Origin: an uncultured Neomegalonema sp.
GTDB lineage: Bacteria > Pseudomonadota > Alphaproteobacteria > Rhodobacterales > Rhodobacteraceae
Reading direction: 5' to 3'
Length of the DNA: 6,340 bases
Assembly: GCA_937927905.1 (NCBI GenBank)
Contig: CALFWP010000104.1
Location: forward strand, 1 to 6,340
Below the pieces are notes generated by a model. It ran no database searches, was not told the DNA's origin, and saw only the letters and a list, made by a program, of their open reading frames with translations. The position numbers were made by a program, and so were the translations under genes. Position 1 is the stretch's first letter. Every line of letters starts with the position of its first letter. Positions 1 through 5,007 of this stretch are shown in pieces.

Positions 1-408
1 GTCCCCTTCAAGGCCCGAAAGGTCACCGCGAAAATTCCGGCGCCCGTCAAGTCCTGCAGACAATTCAATCTTGGCACGGTGTCCGGCGTATTCCGCAAAA
101 TCCTCGGAACGCGTCAGAGGCCGGTCAATACCGGGACTGGATATTTCCAGTTCATATTCGCGGTCAATCGGATCTTCAACATCCAGAACGGCCGAAATTG
201 CAGTGGACAAAGTCGCACAATCATCAACCTCCATGCTGCCGTCAGGCCGCTCTGCCATGACCTGCAGCGTCAGGGGAGCATCCCGTCCCCCCGATCCCAT
301 CAGACGCAAGCGCACCACATCATAGCCCATCCCCTCGATCGTGGGAGCAAGCATCGAAACCAGGCTTTCTTCTACAGGCGTTTTCGTGACAAGCAGTGCT
401 GCGCACAT
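1..408 (-). CDS. rimP: Ribosome maturation factor RimP (N-terminal 136 codons; truncated by window edge)
   Basis: RimP is a cytoplasmic factor that helps assemble the 30S ribosomal subunit. Reading the minus strand from ATG 408-406 gives an open frame running off position 1. Its N-terminal domain has the family look: LAPTIEGMGYDVVRLRL (residues 20-36), a D/E-rich stretch around 60-63 (MEVDDC), and the diagnostic block YELEISSPGIDRPLTR (residues 85-100), which matches the conserved E-x-SSPG-x-dRPL motif. The second, SH3-like domain begins near residue 104 and is incomplete; family members are usually about 150-200 residues. The start is supported by GGAG 11 nt upstream and by the N-terminus beginning at the usual point of the fold. 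By the widespread rimP-nusA-infB gene order, nusA would be expected to the left of the window. The gene has its own promoter at 502-530. Identification is from motifs and is secure; the C-terminus is unseen. Confidence 0.95.
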   Translation of the reverse strand, partial: MCAALLVTKTPVEESLVSMLAPTIEGMGYDVVRLRLMGSGGRDAPLTLQVMAERPDGSMEVDDCATLSTAISAVLDVEDPIDREYELEISSPGIDRPLTRSEDFAEYAGHRAKIELSAGLDGRRNFRGDLSGLEGD

Positions 409-484
409 AAAAAAGCAGTCTCCAGATACAAAAAAAGCGAACCTTAGCGGCCCGCTCTTCCATTCCGGTGGCCGGCCTAGTTGC

Positions 485-560
485 CGAACCGCTATGAATT
501 TTATATAAGCACATTGGAAAGACGAGGCAAGAACTATCGCGATCCCTGTGGAGCGGTTCG
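485..560. repeat. Perfect 9-bp inverted repeat bracketing the rimP promoter
   Basis: CGAACCGCT at 485-493 and AGCGGTTCG at 552-560 are exact reverse complements, 58 nt apart. The left arm lies at the predicted rimP start point and the right arm lies about 22 nt upstream of the -35 box, so the pair flanks the promoter. A related half site, CGAACC, occurs at 438-443 in the leader. This could be a two-site operator able to loop. Alternatively, read on the plus strand, it could be the closing stem of a small RNA, because the right arm is followed by five T residues. The repeat is seen directly; any function is inference. Confidence 0.45.
502..530 (-). promoter_or_regulatory. Probable sigma-70-type promoter of rimP
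   Basis: On the minus strand, TTGCCT (530-525) is separated by exactly 17 nt from TATATA (507-502). The predicted start point is near 495, giving a leader of about 87 nt before the rimP ATG. The -35 box matches the TTG core of the vegetative consensus and the -10 box is fair. The element lies in the 225-bp gap between rimP and the next gene on the same strand, where no intrinsic terminator is visible, so read-through from 634-1365 is also possible. Confidence 0.5.
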
Positions 561-578
561 TTTTTAAAGACACTTACA

Positions 579-591
579 GGGAAAATTTCCC
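579..591. repeat. Short palindrome GGGAAA-A-TTTCCC downstream of the exported-protein gene
   Basis: A perfect 6-bp inverted repeat with a single central base lies about 43 bp past the stop codon of the minus-strand gene at 634-1365. It cannot fold into a normal hairpin without opening the centre, and no T-run follows on either strand, so it is not a convincing terminator. It could be a protein-binding site or chance. The rest of 561-633 shows nothing recognisable. Confidence 0.25.
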
Positions 592-633
592 GGCAACCCG
601 CAAATCACCATGCTTGAGACCGCAAAACCTGCA

Positions 634-1365
634 TCAATCGAAGACGATGGTGCCATTGATAATGCGGTAAGTACTGGGAGCCGCCGGTACCGGACGGTAT
701 GTCGGCTGCGGCACAGGCGCTGTCTGATAGCCGGATGAATTAAGATCGGGATATTGAACAGGATCCGGAACACTTTGATAAACCGGCTGATCAGGTGTTA
801 GCGGTAAAATTTGCTGATACCCCGGCTGTACCGTTTGCGGGCGTCCAAGCTGTTGATATGCCTCCGCTGGTGTAATCTGCTCGATAGGGGACCGAGGCCG
901 AAAAGCCGGATTATTAAAACGCGGATTGCCGACAGGCCGCCGGTAGATCGGCGGTCTGTTGGATAGCTCATTGGTCTCGACCGGCAAACCATCCGGCCCG
1001 ATGGTATCACCATTGATGAACATCGGTTGACCGCGAAATTGGCGCGGCACACGCCCCCGACCGACACGCACAGGATATTTCGGCCCCTGCCCTGCATCCG
1101 GTATAAAATCGTAAGCACGCGCCGGACATGCGGCAACACGTTGATCCTGCCTGTCCTCAAGACGATCCCGTAAACCGGTAATCCGGCGGGCATCGCGCAC
1201 ATCCTCACGGATATCCCTGCACCTGGCTGGATTCAGCACCCACTTTCCCGTGACCGTTGCAAAAAGTTCCACCTGCGGAATTTTAACGCTGGATTGAGCC
1301 TGCGCCGACACCGCTGGGATGAGACCGCAACCTATTACAGTGAGCATAAAATAACGGTTCCACAT
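634..1365 (-). CDS. Exported Pro/Gln/Tyr-rich protein of unknown function
   Basis: I do not recognise this 243-residue protein. It starts at ATG 1365, chosen over an upstream in-frame ATG at 1449 because AAGGAG lies 6 nt ahead and the protein then opens with a signal peptide: hydrophobic residues 5-19, then VSAQAQS, with likely cleavage after residue 21 or 23. V-I-G-C at residues 10-13 also fits a lipobox loosely, so a lipoprotein is a weaker alternative. Residues 48-80 form an Arg/Asp-rich, probably helical segment bounded by C49 and C80, the only cysteines after the signal, which could form a disulfide. From about residue 120 the chain is rich in Pro, Gln, Tyr, Asn and Arg with recurring Tyr-Gln and Pro-Val pieces, suggesting a disordered or wall/envelope-contacting tail, and it ends in INGTIVFD. 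It lies on the same strand as the PEP-CTERM-like gene but is separated from it by a strong terminator. Confidence 0.75.
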   Translation of the reverse strand: MWNRYFMLTVIGCGLIPAVSAQAQSSVKIPQVELFATVTGKWVLNPARCRDIREDVRDARRITGLRDRLEDRQDQRVAACPARAYDFIPDAGQGPKYPVRVGRGRVPRQFRGQPMFINGDTIGPDGLPVETNELSNRPPIYRRPVGNPRFNNPAFRPRSPIEQITPAEAYQQLGRPQTVQPGYQQILPLTPDQPVYQSVPDPVQYPDLNSSGYQTAPVPQPTYRPVPAAPSTYRIINGTIVFD

Positions 1366-1407
1366 AAACAGCTCCTTGCCGATATGATTGTGCGTAAAAA
1401 TAGAACC

Positions 1408-1437
1408 ATCATATTGTGAAACACAAAAGTGCTTGAA
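1408..1437 (-). promoter_or_regulatory. Weak candidate promoter for the exported-protein gene, with a small inverted repeat in its spacer
   Basis: On the minus strand TATGAT (1413-1408) is a good -10 box, and TTCAAG (1437-1432) 18 nt upstream is a poor -35 box. The start point would be about 1401, some 36 nt before the ATG. The spacer holds TTGTG-AAA-CACAA (1414-1426 on the plus strand), a perfect 5-bp inverted repeat that could be an operator. The gene needs a promoter here because the terminator at 1517-1547 should stop transcription from upstream; the exact boxes are a guess. Confidence 0.3.
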
Positions 1438-1516
1438 CCATGGCAACACTTAAAACATGATTTTTATCAATATCTTAAATCAATTTTTATGCCGTTTTTT
1501 GCTTTTACACTCACAC

Positions 1517-1547
1517 AAAAAAGCCCGGGGAACATCCCCGGGCTTTT
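1517..1547 (-). terminator. Strong intrinsic terminator of the PEP-CTERM-like gene
   Basis: On the minus strand a GC-rich stem of 9 bp (GCCCGGGGA with TCCCCGGGC), extended by four A-T pairs, closes a 3-nt loop and runs into TTTTTTGTG. It begins about 25 nt after the stop codon of the gene at 1572-2441. The hairpin is nearly symmetrical, but on the plus strand the run after the stem is only four T residues, so it should work mainly on the minus strand. Confidence 0.93.
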
Positions 1548-1571
1548 GATCAGAAGTCTATGATGACCGGA

Positions 1572-2441
1572 TCAGACTTTCTCGCGGCGGCGCATGCGTG
1601 TAAGACCAGCCAGGCCGACCAACAGGATTGCTAGACCACCCGGGGCCGGAACAGAGCCACCGCCGGAGGATGATGGTACGCTGCCACCGGACGAAGTACC
1701 ACCGCCGCTCGAGGACGTGCTACCGCCACCGGAAGACGAAGAGGAGCTGCCACCGTCAACGAAACCACCCGAAGAGGAGATGCCCGGAGGGTTAGCAAGT
1801 GTAGGGTTACAGTAAATCGGATCAGGGGTTGTGGCACAGTTTACCGAAGGGCCATTTGTTCCGCTGGTGACATAATCACGATCGAGGAACGTACGACTGG
1901 TAAACGTATAATCAACGATCGAACCATCTGCACCGTAGGTGAAGCTTGAACCTTGACTTTCGTGGAACCAGATGCCGCTTTTATCGCCGGAAACAACACC
2001 TCTCCAGCCACCGCCCAATGCGCTGTTGATGTCAGATACATCAAGGTTGAAAGCGAGTTGGTCATACCCGAGCGTACTATGCGGACCCGCATCGCTGAAT
2101 GCATTTTCAAATGTACCGAGAAGCGTACCGCGGGTATGCGCGTCTGATGATGCTCCGCCTTCGTATGAATATGCGGTGATACGGTTATTAGCAAGATCAC
2201 CGTAAAGAATGGCATATGTCCCTGCGGTACCGGCCGGTCTAGTACCGTCTGTCACGATAAGCGAAAACCCGTCATTGCCGAGGTCCGAACGGAATGTCAT
2301 TGCATACACATCATTCGTATCGTCGTAAGACGAAACAACACCATTATATTCGTTGGTGAATACAGTTGCGGATGCGGCGCTTGTCATAGCCATCACAGAT
2401 GCGAAAGTAATGGCAGACACGAAGGATTTGCACTTAGTCAT
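1572..2441 (-). CDS. Secreted PEP-CTERM-like (VPAPG-type) protein, probable exosortase substrate
   Basis: This 289-residue protein has three clear zones. Residues 1-25 are a Sec signal peptide ending in ASA-TV. Residues 26-221 are a Gly/Ser/Thr/Asp-rich, likely beta-sandwich domain with regular FSLIV, YAILYGD and ITAYSYEG strands, and C202 and C211 near its end. Residues 222-263 are an almost pure Ser/Gly linker. The last 26 residues are a sorting tail: VPAPGG (264-269), a hydrophobic stretch LAILLVGLAGL (270-280), then basic RMRRREKV. This follows the PEP-CTERM pattern (VPEP, transmembrane helix, Arg cluster), in which an exosortase cleaves the tail during export to the surface. The Pro-Glu-Pro core is Pro-Ala-Pro here, as in variants of the signal. 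The start is supported by GAGG 9 nt upstream. Expression probably depends on the sigma-54 promoter at 2514-2530. No exosortase is in the window and the ligand or role is unknown. Confidence 0.82.
   Translation of the reverse strand: MTKCKSFVSAITFASVMAMTSAASATVFTNEYNGVVSSYDDTNDVYAMTFRSDLGNDGFSLIVTDGTRPAGTAGTYAILYGDLANNRITAYSYEGGASSDAHTRGTLLGTFENAFSDAGPHSTLGYDQLAFNLDVSDINSALGGGWRGVVSGDKSGIWFHESQGSSFTYGADGSIVDYTFTSRTFLDRDYVTSGTNGPSVNCATTPDPIYCNPTLANPPGISSSGGFVDGGSSSSSSGGGSTSSSGGGTSSGGSVPSSSGGGSVPAPGGLAILLVGLAGLTRMRRREKV
1653..1778 (-). repeat. Low-complexity Ser/Gly-coding linker
   Basis: This stretch codes residues 222-263 of the PEP-CTERM-like protein. It is built of degenerate units of the form SSSGGG, differing in number of Ser and Gly codons and broken by FVD, T and SVP. 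The codons vary between units, so the repeat is sharper at the protein than at the DNA level, which suggests selection for a flexible spacer between the exported domain and the sorting tail. Unit number could vary between strains. Confidence 0.8.
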
Positions 2442-2513
2442 ATCAATTTGCCTCTTTTTTGTAGTATTGCTCGATCAGTCGTTTCGAACTGTTGTTCCGA
2501 TGACAGGTTTGTG

Positions 2514-2530
2514 AGCAACCGACGTGCCAA
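2514..2530 (-). promoter_or_regulatory. Sigma-54 (-24/-12) promoter of the PEP-CTERM-like gene
   Basis: On the minus strand the sequence TTGGCACGTCGGTTGCT (2530 to 2514) matches the sigma-54 consensus YTGGCACGrNNNTTGCW at every fixed position except the weak purine. The invariant GG (2528-2527) and GC (2516-2515) are exactly 10 nt apart. The predicted start point is about 2503, leaving a 62-nt leader before the ATG at 2441. Sigma-54 promoters require an ATP-dependent enhancer-binding activator, and a candidate site is present upstream at 2580-2605. PEP-CTERM genes in other bacteria are known to be controlled by sigma-54 through the PrsK/PrsR two-component pair, which fits the context. Confidence 0.85.
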
Positions 2531-2547
2531 TACACATCCAAGGGCAC

Positions 2548-2578
2548 AAAATATATTAGAGACAATAAAAATATATTA
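2548..2578. repeat. Two 11-bp direct repeats, 20 bp apart
   Basis: AAAATATATTA occurs at 2548-2558 and again at 2568-2578, a period of 20 bp or about two helical turns, so both copies face the same side of the DNA. They lie at about -45 to -75 relative to the predicted sigma-54 start point, between promoter and inverted repeat. Possible roles are binding of an AT-preferring bending protein that helps looping, or a chance feature of a very AT-rich stretch. Confidence 0.5.
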
Positions 2579-2579
2579 T

Positions 2580-2605
2580 ATATTTCAATATGATAATTGA
2601 AATAT
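2580..2605. promoter_or_regulatory. Perfect 10-bp inverted repeat: candidate enhancer (activator) site
   Basis: ATATTTCAAT (2580-2589) and ATTGAAATAT (2596-2605) are exact reverse complements around a 6-nt spacer, the form expected for a dimeric helix-turn-helix regulator. Its centre lies about 89 bp upstream of the predicted sigma-54 start point for the minus-strand gene, within the usual range of upstream activator sites. Its right arm ends where the candidate -35 box of the rightward RNase D/lpt unit begins, so it could also affect that promoter. The palindrome is certain; its regulator is not in the window. Confidence 0.6.
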
Positions 2606-2633
2606 TGACCATTCAGTCCGATGCATTTATGTC
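2605..2633 (+). promoter_or_regulatory. Candidate promoter of the RNase D-kdsD-lpt unit
   Basis: TTGACC (2605-2610) followed 17 nt later by TATGTC (2628-2633) is the best-spaced vegetative-type pair ahead of the rightward genes. The -35 box is good and the -10 box is poor. The start point would be near 2640, too close to the ATG at 2646 for a ribosome site but about 48 nt before the TTG start at 2688, which supports the later start. Confidence 0.35.
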
Positions 2634-2675
2634 CTTTTACACCGTATGACGGCTATATGCGGTACGATAGAGCTC

Positions 2676-2680
2676 GGGAG
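2676..2680 (+). promoter_or_regulatory. Ribosome binding site that decides the TTG start of the RNase D-like gene
   Basis: GGGAG ends 7 nt before TTG at 2688-2690. The in-frame ATG at 2646 has only TTTTACACCGT ahead of it and no purine-rich site. The TTG gives a product beginning at the usual N-terminus of the short RNase D family. Confidence 0.65.
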
Positions 2681-2687
2681 TAGAAAT

Positions 2688-3299
2688 TTGGCGATACATC
2701 TCTACCATGACGATTTACCGGATGGAATTGATCTAGGTAAAATTGTTGCAATTGACACCGAAACAATGGGACTGAACCCGCATAGAGACAGGCTATGTCT
2801 CGTACAATTAAGCAGTGGTGACGGCAACGCGCATTTGGTGAAGTTCTCTCTCGGTGCAATCAATGCGCCAAATCTTAAGTCTTTGTTAACTAATACAGAA
2901 ATTCTCAAGCTGTTTCATTTTGGTCGTTTTGACATTGCCGTTTTGGCACGAAATCTCGGTTTGGCACCTTATCCGGTGTATTGCACCAAAATCGCTTCCA
3001 AGCTTTGCCGGACATACACGGACAAACACGGCCTAAAGGCCATTTGCAGCGAATTGCTGAATGTTGACTTGTCCAAGCAGCAGCAAAGTTCCGATTGGGG
3101 AGCAGAGACCCTGACGCCGGAACAGCAGGATTATGCGGCCAGCGATGTACTCTACCTCCACCGTCTGCGTGCGGAACTGGATAAACGCCTGATGCGGGAG
3201 GGACGGATGCAAATGGCGGAAGCATGTTTCCAGTTTTTGCCCACCAGAGCAATCCTGGATCTCAACGGATGGCCAGAAACGGATATTTTTTCCCATTAG
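2688..3299 (+). CDS. rnd: Short RNase D-like 3'-5' exonuclease (DEDDy family, no HRDC domain)
   Basis: This enzyme removes 3' nucleotides, by family most likely from RNA such as tRNA precursors, in the cytoplasm. All four metal-binding residues and the tyrosine of the DEDDy fold are present, numbering from the TTG start: D23 and E25 in VAIDTETMG (Exo I), D82 in FHFGRFDIAVL (Exo II), and Y149 and D153 in YAASDVLYLH (Exo III). The NPHRDRLCLVQLS block after Exo I is also typical. The product is 203 residues. E. coli RNase D is near 375 because of C-terminal HRDC domains, which this protein lacks; the short form is common in alphaproteobacteria and often sits just before kdsD-lptC-lptA-lptB. The TTG start is preferred over ATG 2646, which would add 14 residues without a ribosome site. 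The gene stands alone before a 78-bp gap and is probably co-transcribed with the genes that follow. Confidence 0.9.
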   Translation: MAIHLYHDDLPDGIDLGKIVAIDTETMGLNPHRDRLCLVQLSSGDGNAHLVKFSLGAINAPNLKSLLTNTEILKLFHFGRFDIAVLARNLGLAPYPVYCTKIASKLCRTYTDKHGLKAICSELLNVDLSKQQQSSDWGAETLTPEQQDYAASDVLYLHRLRAELDKRLMREGRMQMAEACFQFLPTRAILDLNGWPETDIFSH

Positions 3300-3377
3300 C
3301 GCCGAATAGACAATGTAACTGTGGGGCAAAAGCCGATTAGCCTTTCGTTTGCCGTGATCCCCTCCTAAAGAACAGTG
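3300..3377 (+). other. 78-bp gap between RNase D-like gene and kdsD, with a weak stem and an anti-SD-like CCCCTCC
   Basis: GGCAAA (3325-3330) and TTTGCC (3348-3353) could form a 6-bp stem with a 17-nt loop, not followed by a T-run, so it is not an intrinsic terminator. CCCCTCC at 3359-3365, just before the kdsD start, is complementary to a Shine-Dalgarno sequence, and GGGG at 3323-3326 could pair with its C run. No convincing promoter is visible, so read-through from the RNase D-like gene into kdsD is the simplest reading. Confidence 0.3.
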
Positions 3378-4370
3378 ATGGGACATTCCGCACATACCAA
3401 TGAGCACACCGCTGCAACGCTAGCCTGCGCACGGCGGGTGCTTGAACTGGAGGCCGATAGCCTCAAACTCATGTCAGCCGGGCTGGATCAGGCATTCGTC
3501 GATGCTGTCGGTATTCTGTTGAATGCTAAGGGCCGAATTATTGTATCCGGCATGGGTAAAAGTGGTCACATTGCCCGTAAAATAGCGGCTACACTTGCCT
3601 CGACCGGCACTCCGGCACAATTCGTACATCCGGCAGAGGCCAGTCACGGAGACCTCGGCATGGTGACAAGAGATGATGTTGCCCTGATGCTATCGAATTC
3701 CGGTGAAACGCCGGAACTTATGAGCCTGATAGATTATGTAAAGCGCAACAGCATCCCGATGATCGCCATTGCATCCAAACCGCAAAGCACATTAATGCGG
3801 GCAGCGGATGTTCCGCTTATATTGCCCAATGCGCCTGAAGCCTGCCCTATGGGATTGGCCCCGACAACCTCAACAACTGCAACTCTGGCACTGGGTGATG
3901 CTCTGGCTGTGGCTTTAATGGAACGGCGCGATTTTAAGCCTGAACATTATAAAATGCTGCATCCGGGCGGCACTCTCGGCGCAAAACTGCAAAAAATATC
4001 TGAGGTTATGCGCGGACCGGATGCTTTACCGCTTATAAAGCCCGATGCGCCGGTGATGGACGTTCTTTTGACTATTGGAAAATATGCATTGGGTGTCGCC
4101 GGTGTTGTCGAGGATGATCGGCTGATCGGGGTGATTTCTGACGGTGATATCAGCCGCAATATTACCGGCCTTCAGGATCGCTGTGCCAAGGATATTATGA
4201 CCCGCACACCGAAAGTCATCTCCGGAGAGGCACGGCTGCAGGAAGCCGTTGATCTTATGAACAGACATAAAATCACGATGCTGTTTGTCACGGGCGCTTC
4301 AGGCACACCGGAAACACGACCGGTCGGGGCCATTCATATTCATGATTGCCTCAGAGCGGGTGTATCGTGA
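3378..4370 (+). CDS. kdsD: Arabinose-5-phosphate isomerase KdsD (KpsF/GutQ family)
   Basis: KdsD converts ribulose 5-phosphate to arabinose 5-phosphate, the first step toward Kdo of the LPS inner core, in the cytoplasm. The 330-residue product has an N-terminal SIS sugar-isomerase domain (about 40-175) with GMGKSGHIARK (58-68), STGTPAQFVHPAEASHGDLGM (75-95), SNSGETPEL (106-114) and the LAPTTSTTATLALGDALAVAL block (160-180), then HPGGTLG. The residues matching the E. coli catalytic set K59, E111, E152 and H193 are K61, E113, E154 and H195, all shifted by two. Two CBS domains fill about 210-330 and the protein ends HDCLRAGVS, much like E. coli. Length is normal. GTG 3375 directly precedes the chosen ATG 3378; the ATG is better spaced from the weak AAAG site at 3367-3370. 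The stop overlaps the lptC start by 4 bp (GTGA), so the two are translationally coupled. Confidence 0.96.
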   Translation: MGHSAHTNEHTAATLACARRVLELEADSLKLMSAGLDQAFVDAVGILLNAKGRIIVSGMGKSGHIARKIAATLASTGTPAQFVHPAEASHGDLGMVTRDDVALMLSNSGETPELMSLIDYVKRNSIPMIAIASKPQSTLMRAADVPLILPNAPEACPMGLAPTTSTTATLALGDALAVALMERRDFKPEHYKMLHPGGTLGAKLQKISEVMRGPDALPLIKPDAPVMDVLLTIGKYALGVAGVVEDDRLIGVISDGDISRNITGLQDRCAKDIMTRTPKVISGEARLQEAVDLMNRHKITMLFVTGASGTPETRPVGAIHIHDCLRAGVS

Positions 4371-4996
4371 ACAGTGCTCCGAACAAAAGCAAAAGGCCGC
4401 GTAAGACAGCCTGGTTAACAATAGCGCTCGGAATTGCGGCTTTTGCTCCATTCATACTGGTCTTTATCCAATCATCAGGCAGGGACATTTCACCGATTGA
4501 AATTCCCGCAGATGATATTGAGTCATTCAAAGACGGATTGCGGATGCTCGACCCCAGTTTTACAGGCCGGACACAAGATGGTGAACCCTATACGGTAACA
4601 GCGGAATGGGCCTTGCCGGATTCGCCGAAACCGAGTCGCATCGTTTTGAAAAAAATCAGGGCAGAAATGACCCTGAAGGACAGCCGTCTTGCGGAAATAA
4701 CGGCTACGGATGGTGTATTTTTCCCTGATATCAAACGTTTACGCATTGAAAACGGCGTTGCCCTGTCAACCTCGGACGGCTACAAACTGCATACGAGTGC
4801 AGCGACAGTCGATGCACAAAACAGAACATTACAAACAGACGGGGACGTTTCGGCTGACGGACCTGTCGGCTCAATCCGGGCCGATTTACTTGAAGCGCTG
4901 GACGCGGAAGACCGAATAGTTAAGTTTACAGGAAATGTACGCGTTACAATAGTACCTGAAAAAATCAGAGAAAAACCCGCACTGGCGGAAAAGTAG
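4367..4996 (+). CDS. lptC: LPS export protein LptC (inner-membrane anchored, periplasmic)
   Basis: LptC receives LPS from the LptBFG transporter and hands it to LptA across the periplasm. The 209-residue product has a basic cytoplasmic N-terminus (KSKRPRK, residues 7-13), one membrane helix (about 16-34, WLTIALGIAAFAPFILVFI), and a periplasmic beta-rich OstA/LptC-like domain, including LDPSFTGRTQDGEPYTVTAEWA, repeated strand pairs such as LQTDGDVSADGP and the closing FTGNVRVTI. Alphaproteobacterial LptC is of this length and diverges strongly from the enterobacterial one, so the call rests on topology, strand pattern and the place between kdsD and lptA. GTG 4367 is chosen because it overlaps the kdsD stop (GTGA) and has a partial site AGCGGG 6 nt ahead. 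An in-frame TTG at 4346 lies deep in kdsD with no ribosome site. Confidence 0.9.
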   Translation: MNSAPNKSKRPRKTAWLTIALGIAAFAPFILVFIQSSGRDISPIEIPADDIESFKDGLRMLDPSFTGRTQDGEPYTVTAEWALPDSPKPSRIVLKKIRAEMTLKDSRLAEITATDGVFFPDIKRLRIENGVALSTSDGYKLHTSAATVDAQNRTLQTDGDVSADGPVGSIRADLLEALDAEDRIVKFTGNVRVTIVPEKIREKPALAEK

Positions 4997-5007
4997 GACT
5001 GGTGAAG

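Noticed and set aside
79..447. Plus-strand open frame of 122 codons opposite rimP
   Set aside because: RimP on the minus strand is certain from its SSPGIDRPL motif, and this frame has no recognisable protein features.
320..514. Minus-strand open frame of 64 codons ahead of and into rimP
   Set aside because: It overlaps the rimP promoter, leader and start in another frame, with Arg/His/Cys-rich composition typical of a shadow frame.
485..565. tRNA-like reading of the GGTTCG-containing segment near the rimP promoter
   Set aside because: No acceptor, D or anticodon stems fit; only the GGTTCG string resembles a T-loop.
798..1208. Minus-strand open frame of 136 codons inside the exported-protein gene
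   Set aside because: It overlaps the frame that carries a signal peptide and a good ribosome site; its own start lies mid-gene without one.
1480..1494. Possible second sigma-54 promoter upstream of the exported-protein gene
   Set aside because: The minus strand has GG-N10-GA rather than GG-N10-GC, and the invariant C of the -12 box is missing, so it does not meet the consensus.
1594..1815. Plus-strand open frame of 73 codons rich in Pro and Glu
   Set aside because: It is the antisense image of the Ser/Gly-coding linker of the PEP-CTERM-like gene; repeated codons keep the opposite strand open. No ribosome site was seen.
4346..4366. TTG start for lptC
   Set aside because: It lies inside kdsD without a ribosome site, while GTG 4367 overlaps the kdsD stop in the usual coupled manner.
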